A stretch of DNA of 64,000 bases from AV80 sp035536995 (GTDB taxonomy: Bacteria > Verrucomicrobiota > Verrucomicrobiia > Chthoniobacterales > UBA10450): contig DATLNB010000032.1 of NCBI GenBank assembly GCA_035536995.1, positions 27,366 to 91,365 of the forward strand, given 5' to 3'. Under the pieces are notes generated by a model. It was not told where the DNA came from. It searched no databases and saw nothing but the letters and a program-made list of their open reading frames with translations. Shown one piece after another: positions 26,046-33,740 of the stretch (position 1 is the first letter of the stretch; each line of letters opens with the position of its first letter). A program made the position numbers and the translations under genes.

Positions 26046-26713
26046 TTCTTGATCTCGAGGTGCGTCCGCGTTTTTACTTTTCCCGTCTCCGGATCGAATT
26101 CCTCGATCCGCATCTCTTTGAGAAACCAGCGGCCCTCGATCTTCTGGGCGGAGACCACTTCGAAGCGTTTCGCCATCTTGGCGTTCCAATCATAAGCCTG
26201 AATCCGCATGATCGCCCCGCCGTTCTTGTCCACCCATAACCAGACGTTGGAGTACTGAGATTGCCGCGAGGGCGCTTTGAGCTCGACCTTCCAGCAGTTG
26301 CGAGTTCGGAGCGAGTTCTCTCCGGTGACCTTGGCATCTGACCAGTAAAGGAATTTCAGGGCGAGATCTTCATAGGTGACGGCGGTGCCGCGAACCTTGT
26401 GATCGAACTGCGCCGGCGTGATTTTCTCGACTCCTTCGCGGGTCACTTCCTCCAGGCGGGAATCGTTGTCCCCGAGTCGTAACTGAAGAGCCATGTCCGG
26501 GTTGCTGAATGAGTAGCGGATGGTCGGGCCGGTCTGGACGAGCCGGAAGGGCACAATCGTGGAACCTTCCCGGAGCTGGCCCTGAAGATCGAGTTGCTGC
26601 TGGGCCTGCTGCATCCGGACGGACTCCAGGATGTCCTTCGCCGGGGGATAAGTGGCAGCCATCGTGGACGCCGCCGTGAAGACGAGCAGGGAAAAGGCGA
26701 TTAGCTTATGCAT
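26042..26713 (-). CDS. LolA-like outer-membrane lipoprotein-sorting protein
   Basis: A 223-residue exported protein with a signal peptide (MHKLIAFSLLVFTAASTMAA). The rest fits the LolA/LppX-type half-barrel family that carries lipoproteins or lipids across the periplasm: AKDILESVRMQQA, VPFRLVQTGPTIRYSF, LALKFLYWSDAKVTGEN, CWKVELKAPSRQSQYSNVWLWVDKNGGAIMRIQAYDWNAKMAKRFEV, and KIEGRWFLKEMRIEEFDPETGKVKTRT. It could be one of the stand-alone lipoprotein-sorting-like proteins rather than true LolA, because no LolB or LolCDE genes are nearby. Its stop codon lies in a REP-like head. Confidence 0.72.
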   Translation of the reverse strand: MHKLIAFSLLVFTAASTMAATYPPAKDILESVRMQQAQQQLDLQGQLREGSTIVPFRLVQTGPTIRYSFSNPDMALQLRLGDNDSRLEEVTREGVEKITPAQFDHKVRGTAVTYEDLALKFLYWSDAKVTGENSLRTRNCWKVELKAPSRQSQYSNVWLWVDKNGGAIMRIQAYDWNAKMAKRFEVVSAQKIEGRWFLKEMRIEEFDPETGKVKTRTHLEIKK

Positions 26714-26810
26714 TCGAAACGAGTTTCAAGGTATGAAGGTTGAGTGTTAAGTGGAACTCCTCCGGACTCTTTCTCCTTTGAACTTAACACGTTAACTTCC
26801 GCTAGCCCTC

Positions 26811-27452
26811 GTGGATCAGGCCCTTTTCCATCTCATCAACGAACAATGGACGCATCCCGCCCTCGACTTGTTCATGGCGGCGATTAGCGACGTCGAGATT
26901 TGGAAGCCGTTCCTCATCGGCATCGGGATTTTCATCCTCGTGTTCATGGGGTTCAAAGGACGCGCTTTTCTCATTTGCCTGCTCCTCGCGCTCGCCTTCG
27001 CCGATTACTTTCTTGTCAGCACGCTCAAAAGCGCGATCGACCGCCGCCGCCCCAAGCAGGTTCAAAAGGTGCGGATGGTGCAGCTGGAGCGAGCGGACCC
27101 CGATTTTCTCAAGATCTTCAAACAACCTGTCATTCGGTATTCCGATGAAAGCGACCGGACCAAATCGGGTCCTTCCTTCCCGTCGGGCCACGTCACCGAC
27201 AACGTTATTATCGGCACCATCTGCGCTCTGTTTTTTCGACGGTGGGGCTGGCTCTATTTCCTTTTCGCCGCGGCGGTTGGGTATTCGCGAATCTATCTCG
27301 GCGCGCACTGGCCGAGCGATGTCGTCGCCACTGCATTCATGGGAACAGGGGTCGCGCTGCTCTTCATTGCCCTGGCCGAATTTGTTTGGAAACGCTGGGG
27401 CGCGCGCCTGGCCCCGCAAGTCTTCGCCCGGCATCCACGCCTGATTGCGTAA
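26811..27452 (+). CDS. PAP2-family membrane phosphatase
   Basis: A 213-residue integral membrane phosphatase. The three PAP2 motifs are present: KSAIDRRRP, FPSGH (PSFPSGHVTDN) and SRIYLGAHWPSDV. There are about five membrane segments. Such enzymes dephosphorylate undecaprenyl pyrophosphate, lipid A or phosphatidate. It starts at GTG 26811; the 3' end lies 2 bases before the next gene, a GT39 glycosyltransferase, so it probably supports lipid-carrier recycling in the same pathway. The 97-base gap upstream, shared with the divergent LolA-like gene, contains complementary GTTAAG/CTTAAC words. Confidence 0.85.
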   Translation: MDQALFHLINEQWTHPALDLFMAAISDVEIWKPFLIGIGIFILVFMGFKGRAFLICLLLALAFADYFLVSTLKSAIDRRRPKQVQKVRMVQLERADPDFLKIFKQPVIRYSDESDRTKSGPSFPSGHVTDNVIIGTICALFFRRWGWLYFLFAAAVGYSRIYLGAHWPSDVVATAFMGTGVALLFIALAEFVWKRWGARLAPQVFARHPRLIA

Positions 27453-27454
27453 CG

Positions 27455-29035
27455 ATGAGCCACACTCGCGCCGTCTGGTTATTTGTCCTCGTCCTGACCG
27501 GGATTCGTTTCACGATGCTCGGCACGAGCGATCTGTCTTTCGATGAAGCGCATTACTGGCTCTGGTCGGAGCGGCTCGCTCCGGCCTACTTCAGCAAGGG
27601 GCCCGGCATCGCGTTCGCCATCCGGGCGACTACCGGTCTCTTCGGCGACACGGAGCTGGGTGTCCGCTTTCTCAGCCCGGTTCTGGGCGCAGCCACCAGT
27701 CTGCTCCTCTTCTATTTCACGAAGAGGCTGTTCACTGAGCGAGCCGCTTTCTGGCTTGTTTTGACGCTCAATGCCATCCCGCTTTTCAACGTCGGCAATC
27801 TCCTCATGACGATCGACCCACTCTCGATCTTCTTTTGGGTCGCAGGCATGTTCACCTTCTGGCTGGCATTGGAACGCAAGCCAACCTCGCTTCCGCTCTG
27901 GACCGCGACCGGGCTCTTAATCGGCCTCGGCTTTCTCTGTAAATACACGAACGCTTTCCAGCTCGTGTCAGTCATCCTCGTCCTCGCGCTTGCGCCGCGT
28001 CACCGTCGCGAGTTCAAGCGGCCCGGACTTTATTGTCTTCTTGCCGCGTTCGCTCTCTGCCTGCTTCCGCCCTTGCTCTGGAATTATCAACACGCCTGGA
28101 CCACGCTCGCGCATCTCCGGTCCCGCGGCGGACTCGACCAATCGTTTGGGATCCGGCCGCTCGAAGCGCTCGGCTTTCTCTTCGCGCATTTCCTGACGTT
28201 TTCACCGGTCCTGTTTTTCGCGGTGGCGTGGGCGGTTGCAGCGAATTGGCACCGGGCGCAACAGCAATTCAAGGTCCTCTATCTGGTCTGGTTCGGGCTG
28301 CCGGTCTTCCTGTTTTATTTGCTGCTCTCCTTTAACGACCAGGCTGCGCCGAACTGGGACGTGCTCGCCTTTATCAGCCTGCTGGTGCTGGCGGCTTCCT
28401 ATTGGACTGAGCGCCTCAAAGCCCGAGGGCACTGGGCGCGGACCCTTGCCGGGGGGCTCGCCATCGGACTCGCCTTGAGCTTGTTCGCCATGGATACCGA
28501 CATCATTCGCACCCTCGGGCTTCCGTTCCCGCATCATCGGGACCCGGCGGACCGCGTCCGCGGTTGGAAGGCGGCGACGCGGGCCGTCGAACAAATCCGG
28601 ACCGAGCTGGAGACGAAAAACAACGAGAAGCTTTTCATCATTGCCGACCAACGCGACCGCGCTTCCGAGATGTCGTTCTATTTCAAGGACAAACGCGCGG
28701 AAGGGCCGTGGCATCCGCCGGTTTACATCGTCGAATCGCAAGACATCACGAACCAGTTTTCGTTTTGGCCGCGTTACGATGAGTTCGTGGAGGCGCGCCC
28801 GAACACGCCCTTGCCGGACGGCGAAGTTTATACGGAAGAGGAAGGCGTGAACCTTTTCACCGGGCGAAGCGCGCTTTATGTCCAGAGCGGCAAAGGCGAA
28901 CTCGTGCCGCACAACATCAAGGCCGGATTCCAGACGGTGGAACGCATCGCGACCGTCGAGGTATCGCGGTTCGGCACGCCCGTCCGGGAATGGCAGGTTT
29001 TCCTTTGCCGGAATTATCGGACACTGCCGTTATGA
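27455..29035 (+). CDS. GT39/ArnT-like polytopic glycosyltransferase
   Basis: A 526-residue membrane glycosyltransferase of the PMT/ArnT (GT-C) type that uses a polyprenyl-phosphate sugar donor. The conserved acidic pair appears as SFDEAHYWLWSERL (about residues 28-41). About ten hydrophobic segments fill the first 350 residues, followed by a soluble C-terminal domain. The start is ATG 27455 (MSHTRAVWLF), 2 bases after the PAP2 gene. Its stop overlaps the start of the next gene (ATGA). With the GT2 enzyme downstream it forms a classic pair: one makes the lipid-linked sugar, the other transfers it on the outer face. The acceptor is unknown. Confidence 0.85.
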   Translation: MSHTRAVWLFVLVLTGIRFTMLGTSDLSFDEAHYWLWSERLAPAYFSKGPGIAFAIRATTGLFGDTELGVRFLSPVLGAATSLLLFYFTKRLFTERAAFWLVLTLNAIPLFNVGNLLMTIDPLSIFFWVAGMFTFWLALERKPTSLPLWTATGLLIGLGFLCKYTNAFQLVSVILVLALAPRHRREFKRPGLYCLLAAFALCLLPPLLWNYQHAWTTLAHLRSRGGLDQSFGIRPLEALGFLFAHFLTFSPVLFFAVAWAVAANWHRAQQQFKVLYLVWFGLPVFLFYLLLSFNDQAAPNWDVLAFISLLVLAASYWTERLKARGHWARTLAGGLAIGLALSLFAMDTDIIRTLGLPFPHHRDPADRVRGWKAATRAVEQIRTELETKNNEKLFIIADQRDRASEMSFYFKDKRAEGPWHPPVYIVESQDITNQFSFWPRYDEFVEARPNTPLPDGEVYTEEEGVNLFTGRSALYVQSGKGELVPHNIKAGFQTVERIATVEVSRFGTPVREWQVFLCRNYRTLPL

Positions 29036-29736
29036 GCGCGGGTCCGCCTGCGGTTTCCGTGGTGGTGCCGCTGTTCAACGAAGAAGAGAACGTGCCGATT
29101 CTCCAGGGCGAGCTGAGCGCGGCGCTGGGCGGTTTGGATTACGAGATCGTCTTCGTGGACGACGGGTCGAACGACGAGACCGTGAGACGAATTAGCCCCG
29201 GCCCTCGGATTCGGGTCCTCCAGTTTGAACGGAATGCCGGGCAGAGCGCCGCGATGTATGCCGGCCTCCAAGCGGCGCGCGGCGCCATCGCGGTGTTGAT
29301 TGACGGTGATTTGCAAAATGACCCCGGCGATATCCCGCGGCTTCTGGCCGAGATCGAGCGCGGCGCCGATCTCGTCTGCGGCTATCGCGCCCAGCGAAAG
29401 GATACCGTCGTGAAACGGATCACCAGCCGGGTCGCCAATTTCGTCCGAAGCCGATTCACCCGCGACGGGGTCCGCGACACCGGTTGCACGCTGAAGGCGA
29501 TGAAGCGGGAATGCGTTTCTGCGCTTCTGCCCTTCAAGGGAATGCACCGATTCATTCCGGCGCTGATCAAGGGAGCGGGTTATCGGCTCGTTGAAATTCC
29601 GGTGAACCATCGCCCCCGCAAATTTGGCGTGAGCAAATACGGTCTGGGCAACCGCGCCCTGCGCGCGACCACGGATATGTTCGGCGTCCGCTGGCTGCTT
29701 TCGCGCCGGCTCGATTACCGGCTGCGGGATCGGTAG
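29032..29736 (+). CDS. GT2 polyprenyl-phosphate glycosyltransferase (DPM1-like)
   Basis: A 234-residue family-2 glycosyltransferase. It shows VSVVVPLFNEEENVPIL, VDDGSNDETV (donor-binding Asp) and VLIDGDLQNDP (DxD-like), then GCTLKAMKRE and HRPRKFGVSKYGLGNRALRATTDMFGVRW. This is close to dolichol/undecaprenyl-phosphate mannose synthases. It lacks the two C-terminal membrane helices found in GtrB/ArnC types, so it resembles the soluble or peripheral DPM1 class. The ATG overlaps the GT39 stop (ATGA). It most likely makes the lipid-phosphate sugar used by the upstream GT39 enzyme. Confidence 0.88.
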   Translation: MSAGPPAVSVVVPLFNEEENVPILQGELSAALGGLDYEIVFVDDGSNDETVRRISPGPRIRVLQFERNAGQSAAMYAGLQAARGAIAVLIDGDLQNDPGDIPRLLAEIERGADLVCGYRAQRKDTVVKRITSRVANFVRSRFTRDGVRDTGCTLKAMKRECVSALLPFKGMHRFIPALIKGAGYRLVEIPVNHRPRKFGVSKYGLGNRALRATTDMFGVRWLLSRRLDYRLRDR

Positions 29737-29751
29737 GCTGAACGGACGAGC

Positions 29752-31284
29752 TCAGCGCTTGGGGGGTATCTGAGTGTAGCGAATTGTGTAGCTAATTTTC
29801 TTTTCCTCCCCCGGAGGGATCGCAACAACGAACTCAAAGGTCTGCTGGTTTACTTTCTTGAAAGGCTGCGATTGGGCGGTGATCTCCCATTGCCGCCAGC
29901 GACAAGGGTGTTCCCAGATGCGGACTTCGGCCGCGGTCCTTCGATGGTTGCGGACCTTGATTTCGTACGACTCCTCGGCCGTTCGTTCTTCGTCGTTAAT
30001 CTTATAGTCGGTTTGCACGCGCTCGCCTAAGAGATCAAAGGCATAGCCGGTTGCTGAGCGAACGATCTCATCTCGCGGGGTGTTGCCGATATTCGAGTCG
30101 CCGGTGAACTGGAGATGGCCCTGGTTGTCCGGCCGGAAAAAATGGACCTGCCCTTCCGGCAACGGGACGCCAAGATGATTGCTGGCATCATTCCGAAACT
30201 CCGACGTGATCGCAACCTTTGAGGTGGATTCTGTGCCAAAACCGCTATCGAGCTGCGCGTAATCGAGTCCGTAGCTGTCGACCTTCACGGTTGAGCCGTC
30301 ATAGATGAATGACCGCACGACATTCACGTTCGTGGCACGAACCAATTCCACCTGGGTCATTTCACGATCCGAAAGCGTGACCGGTGTCGGCACCGTGTAT
30401 TCGTGGTACTCGTCGAAGATTCGTCGCTGAATCGTCGGACCCGTTTCCTCAGTCGGAATGTAGGAGCCCGTGACGATAACTCGCTCGGTCGTCATCCCAC
30501 TTTCCCCTGACCTGCGAAGCGCGGCCCGAAGCCGTCTGATATTGCCAGCGATAAGTTTCAACCCTGTTTTCTCGAAACTGACGCCCGTATTGTTCTCGAG
30601 CGTGATCCAGCCGGTAAACTGCGAGATCTTTCCCTCGTCAGTCATGACTGCGTTGTAGTCAGCGCGCCAACCCAATCCATCGGTGAGATAGATCAGTTCG
30701 GCGTCGAGCTTCGTCGGGTTCGCGGCAGCGATTTTCCATCGCAATTCCGGTTTCAGAAGTTCACCGTCGGGAAGCTTTGGAAAAATAGGGGTGCCTGGGA
30801 GCCGAAATACGTAGCGGCCGTCCATCTCAATAATCGGCTCGTTCGCCTTCTCGACCGAATCCCCCGACCGATTCCAATATCCGGCCCGGACAATCTTGCC
30901 CATCACTTCTCGCGTGCCCTGCTCTTCTTGGAGACGGAAGGGGATCGTTTGACCTTCGTGCCGGGACAGCATCTTTTGTTCAGTCAAGACGTCGGCTCGG
31001 AATTGTTGCTGCACGATTCGGAAATCGGATTTGCCGCTGTGATCGAACAAAATCACAGATACCGGATCCAGCATCGGACTCACTGCCGGCGCTACGACGT
31101 CGTTTTCCCCTTGCTGCAAGATTAAAGAAATCGTCTGGCGAACGACCGCGAACGCGGCATTCGATTCCCCGGAACTCGACGAACGTGACGAGCCCGAAGC
31201 GGCGTAGATTGTAAGGTTTATCGACTCGGCGTAGCTGGTCGAGCTCGCCCACAGCAACAGGAGAAACGAAAACCGGGCGGGCAT
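29752..31284 (-). CDS. DUF4139-domain exported protein
   Basis: A 510-residue protein with a signal peptide (MPARFSFLLLLWASSTSYA). The central and C-terminal parts match DUF4139: LIYLTDGLGWRADYNAVM, GWITLENNTGVSFEKTGLKLIAGNIRR, then NHLGVPLPEGQVHFFRPD, LLGERVQTDYKINDEERTAEESYEIKVRNHRRTAAEVRIWEH, and the final ISYTIRYTQ. The function is unknown; it is probably periplasmic or outer-membrane. It is convergent with the GT2 gene (15-base gap) and divergent from the EIIA-domain gene; it shows no link to either. Confidence 0.78.
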   Translation of the reverse strand: MPARFSFLLLLWASSTSYAESINLTIYAASGSSRSSSSGESNAAFAVVRQTISLILQQGENDVVAPAVSPMLDPVSVILFDHSGKSDFRIVQQQFRADVLTEQKMLSRHEGQTIPFRLQEEQGTREVMGKIVRAGYWNRSGDSVEKANEPIIEMDGRYVFRLPGTPIFPKLPDGELLKPELRWKIAAANPTKLDAELIYLTDGLGWRADYNAVMTDEGKISQFTGWITLENNTGVSFEKTGLKLIAGNIRRLRAALRRSGESGMTTERVIVTGSYIPTEETGPTIQRRIFDEYHEYTVPTPVTLSDREMTQVELVRATNVNVVRSFIYDGSTVKVDSYGLDYAQLDSGFGTESTSKVAITSEFRNDASNHLGVPLPEGQVHFFRPDNQGHLQFTGDSNIGNTPRDEIVRSATGYAFDLLGERVQTDYKINDEERTAEESYEIKVRNHRRTAAEVRIWEHPCRWRQWEITAQSQPFKKVNQQTFEFVVAIPPGEEKKISYTIRYTQIPPKR

Positions 31285-31480
31285 TTGCTTCGGATGACGG
31301 CAGCAAATGAGAACGCAGCCGCTTATCTTTGTCGAGGAAGGAATAGGGAATAGCGCGACTGCAGCCTCGGGGCGAACCGAGGCGCAAAAAGCGGCACGCC
31401 TTCACCGGCCGGAGGCGGCTAAATCACGCTTGTCATCCGAAACCCCCACGTTAAGCTTTCGGCCCCACCGGGAAAACTGC

Positions 31481-31948
31481 ATGTCCTTGGCCAGCCTACT
31501 CTCTGCTGAGCAGATCATTCCCGAGATGAAAGCGACGGAGCGCTGGAGCGCTATTGTCGAGTTGATCGATCTCCTGGTTGCCCAGGGGAAAATCAAAGCC
31601 GAAGACCGCGAAAGCATTCTGGCTTCGCTCAAACAACGCGAAGAAACGATGAGCACCGGGATCGGATTCGGCATTGCCATCCCCCACGCGTCCTCGGATC
31701 GAATTGAAGAAGTCGTGGCTTCGTTCGGCCGGTCCTCGCAGGGGATCGAGTTCGACGCGCTGGATAATGGCCCGGTCAAGTTCGTCGTCCTTTTCATCGT
31801 GCCGAAAAATCAGTTCCAGACTCATCTGCGCACCCTGGCGTCCATCGCGAAGTTCCTGAACGACCGGAGCGTTCGCGAGAGCCTGGGCGCGGCCAGCTCG
31901 GCGGACGAGATCCTCGCTATTTTCCGCGAGCGGAGCGGGCAAAAGTAA
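31481..31948 (+). CDS. PTS fructose/nitrogen-type EIIA protein
   Basis: A 155-residue EIIA domain of the fructose/PtsN type. The phosphorylated histidine is visible in GIGFGIAIPHASS (His about 69), and the rest fits: LLSAEQIIPEMKATERWSAIVELIDLL, VKFVVLFIVPKNQFQTHLRTLASIAKFLND. It starts at ATG 31481; the open frame upstream is not homologous. A lone EIIA without EIIB/C partners usually has a regulatory role, as PtsN does, rather than sugar uptake. It lies 5 bases before argS, so the two are likely co-transcribed. Confidence 0.87.
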   Translation: MSLASLLSAEQIIPEMKATERWSAIVELIDLLVAQGKIKAEDRESILASLKQREETMSTGIGFGIAIPHASSDRIEEVVASFGRSSQGIEFDALDNGPVKFVVLFIVPKNQFQTHLRTLASIAKFLNDRSVRESLGAASSADEILAIFRERSGQK

Positions 31949-31953
31949 GGCCG

Positions 31954-33660
31954 GTGGACACGTTTCAAGACCTTCTCGCCCGGAAGGTGGCGGAAGCGCT
32001 TGCGGCGGCAGAGCTTCCCAATGCTGGAGCGGTTACGCCTGCGAGCGACGCGCGTTTCGGTGATTACCAGAGCAACGCGGCCCTTATCCTGGCAAAGCAA
32101 CGCGGCGAGAACCCGCGGGCGATCGCGCAGCGCCTATGCGATCTATGGCCGCCATCGGAGCTATGCGATCCGCCCTCAATCGCAGGCGCGGGCTTCATCA
32201 ACTTTTCGCTCAGACCGGAAGCAATTGCTGGTCGCACCGCTCAGCTTCTTAATGACGCCCGGCTGGGAGTAACGAAGACCGAACGTCCCAAACGCATTGT
32301 CATCGATTTCGGTTCGCCGAACGTGGCCAAGCCGATGCACGTCGGCCACATCCGCAGTACCGTCATTGGCGATTCCCTCGCCCGGATTGCGGCGTTTCTC
32401 GGGCACGAGGTGATCCGGGACAATCATATCGGCGATTGGGGTACCCAATTCGGCATGGTCATCTGGGGTTGGAAACATTTGCTCGATCGCCCCGCGCTCG
32501 AGCGCGATCCGATCGCCGAGCTCGTGCGCATTTACAAAGAGACCAACGCCCAGGCAACGAGCAATCCGACCATCCGGGAAGCGGTCAAAGAAGAGCTGGT
32601 AAAACTGCAGGCCGGCGACGGCGAAAATTTCGCGATCTGGAAGGAGACAGTGGACCTTTCGCTGAAGGAATTTGAGCGCGCCTACGGGGTGCTGGACATT
32701 CATTACGACATCCAGCGCGGCGAAAGTTTCTATAACGACCGGCTGCAAGGCGTGGTCGATCGGTTGTCCAAAGCCGGGATTGCGCAGGAAAGCGAAGGCG
32801 CGCTTTGCGTGTTCTTTCCCGACATCCCGGAGCTGGCCGACAAGCCGGCCATTATTCGGAAGAGCGACGGCGGTTTCAATTACACCACGACGGATATCGC
32901 TACAGTGGATTACCGCATCAAGGATTTAAAGGCGGACACAGTCTGGCTGGTGGTGGGCGCGCCGCAGATCCTCCACTTCAAGCAAATCATCGCGATCGCG
33001 CGCCGGGAAGGTTACGCCGCGGATTTTCATCATATCACCTTCGGCAGCATTCTTGGGGAAAACCGGAAGCTGATGAAAACGCGCTCGGGCGAGAACGTGG
33101 CACTCAGCGACCTGCTCGAGGAAGCGGTCCAGCGCGCGCGAAAAATCATCGAGGAGAAGAACCCCGACCTGACCGAGCCGGAGAAGATCGACATCGCCCA
33201 AAAGGTCGGAATCGGCTCGGTGAAATATTACGACCTCTCCCAGTATCGGATGACGGATTACATTTTCTCCTGGGACCGGATGCTCTCGTTCCAGGGGAAT
33301 ACCGCCCCGTATTTGCAAAACGCCTACGTCCGCATTCGCTCGATCTTCCGGAAAGCCGGGGAGGAATTCGTTCCGCCGGAGAACATCACCCTTCTCGCGC
33401 CGGAGGAGCGTAGCCTTGGGCTGAAGCTTTCCCAGTTTGCTGAAGTGGTCCCTGCGGTGCTGAATGATTTCCGCCCGAACCTGCTCGCTAACTACTTGTA
33501 CGAGCTGGCCAATTCGTTTCATAGCTTCTACGAGGCCTGTCCGGTGCTGAAATCAGAGGAACCGGCCCGCGGCTCACGCCTTGCGCTCTGTGAACTGACG
33601 GGGCGCGTGCTGGCGAAGGGTCTGGAGCTGCTTGGGATCAAAGTCCCTGACCGGATGTAG
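31954..33660 (+). CDS. argS: Arginyl-tRNA synthetase
   Basis: A 568-residue class I aminoacyl-tRNA synthetase that charges tRNA-Arg. The HIGH-type motif is HVGH (about 129-132, in FGSPNVAKPMHVGHIRST). The KMSK region reads KLMKTRSGEN, with the first Lys lost as is common in ArgRS. The N-terminal Add1-like region (GDYQSNAALILAKQRGENP) and the C-terminal anticodon-binding domain with YLYELANSFHSFYE...LALCELTGRVLAKGLELLGI are both present, so it is full length. The start is GTG. It lies just downstream of the EIIA gene. This is an essential housekeeping gene. Confidence 0.97.
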   Translation: MDTFQDLLARKVAEALAAAELPNAGAVTPASDARFGDYQSNAALILAKQRGENPRAIAQRLCDLWPPSELCDPPSIAGAGFINFSLRPEAIAGRTAQLLNDARLGVTKTERPKRIVIDFGSPNVAKPMHVGHIRSTVIGDSLARIAAFLGHEVIRDNHIGDWGTQFGMVIWGWKHLLDRPALERDPIAELVRIYKETNAQATSNPTIREAVKEELVKLQAGDGENFAIWKETVDLSLKEFERAYGVLDIHYDIQRGESFYNDRLQGVVDRLSKAGIAQESEGALCVFFPDIPELADKPAIIRKSDGGFNYTTTDIATVDYRIKDLKADTVWLVVGAPQILHFKQIIAIARREGYAADFHHITFGSILGENRKLMKTRSGENVALSDLLEEAVQRARKIIEEKNPDLTEPEKIDIAQKVGIGSVKYYDLSQYRMTDYIFSWDRMLSFQGNTAPYLQNAYVRIRSIFRKAGEEFVPPENITLLAPEERSLGLKLSQFAEVVPAVLNDFRPNLLANYLYELANSFHSFYEACPVLKSEEPARGSRLALCELTGRVLAKGLELLGIKVPDRM

Positions 33661-33697
33661 TTTCCGGTTTTGCCAGGGGCCGGCTCGGGGATTTGAA

Positions 33698-33722
33698 CCC
33701 TGTCCATCCGGTAAATCCTGTC
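33698..33722. repeat. CCTGT-CCATCC-GGTAAATCCTGTC word repeat
   Basis: The gap between argS and treY carries the word series CCCTGTCCATCCGG and TAAATCCTGTCT, a variant of the 'atcctgt' repeat that I recall from intergenic regions in several bacterial phyla. Next to it (33688-33703) is a T-arm-like stretch, not a tRNA. Confidence 0.4.
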
Positions 33723-33740
33723 TAAGTTTGCTCCCCTTTC

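Noticed and set aside
33688..33703. A stretch resembling a tRNA T-arm (minus strand GGTTCAAATCCCC)
   Set aside because: No matching acceptor, D-arm or anticodon arm can be folded around it.
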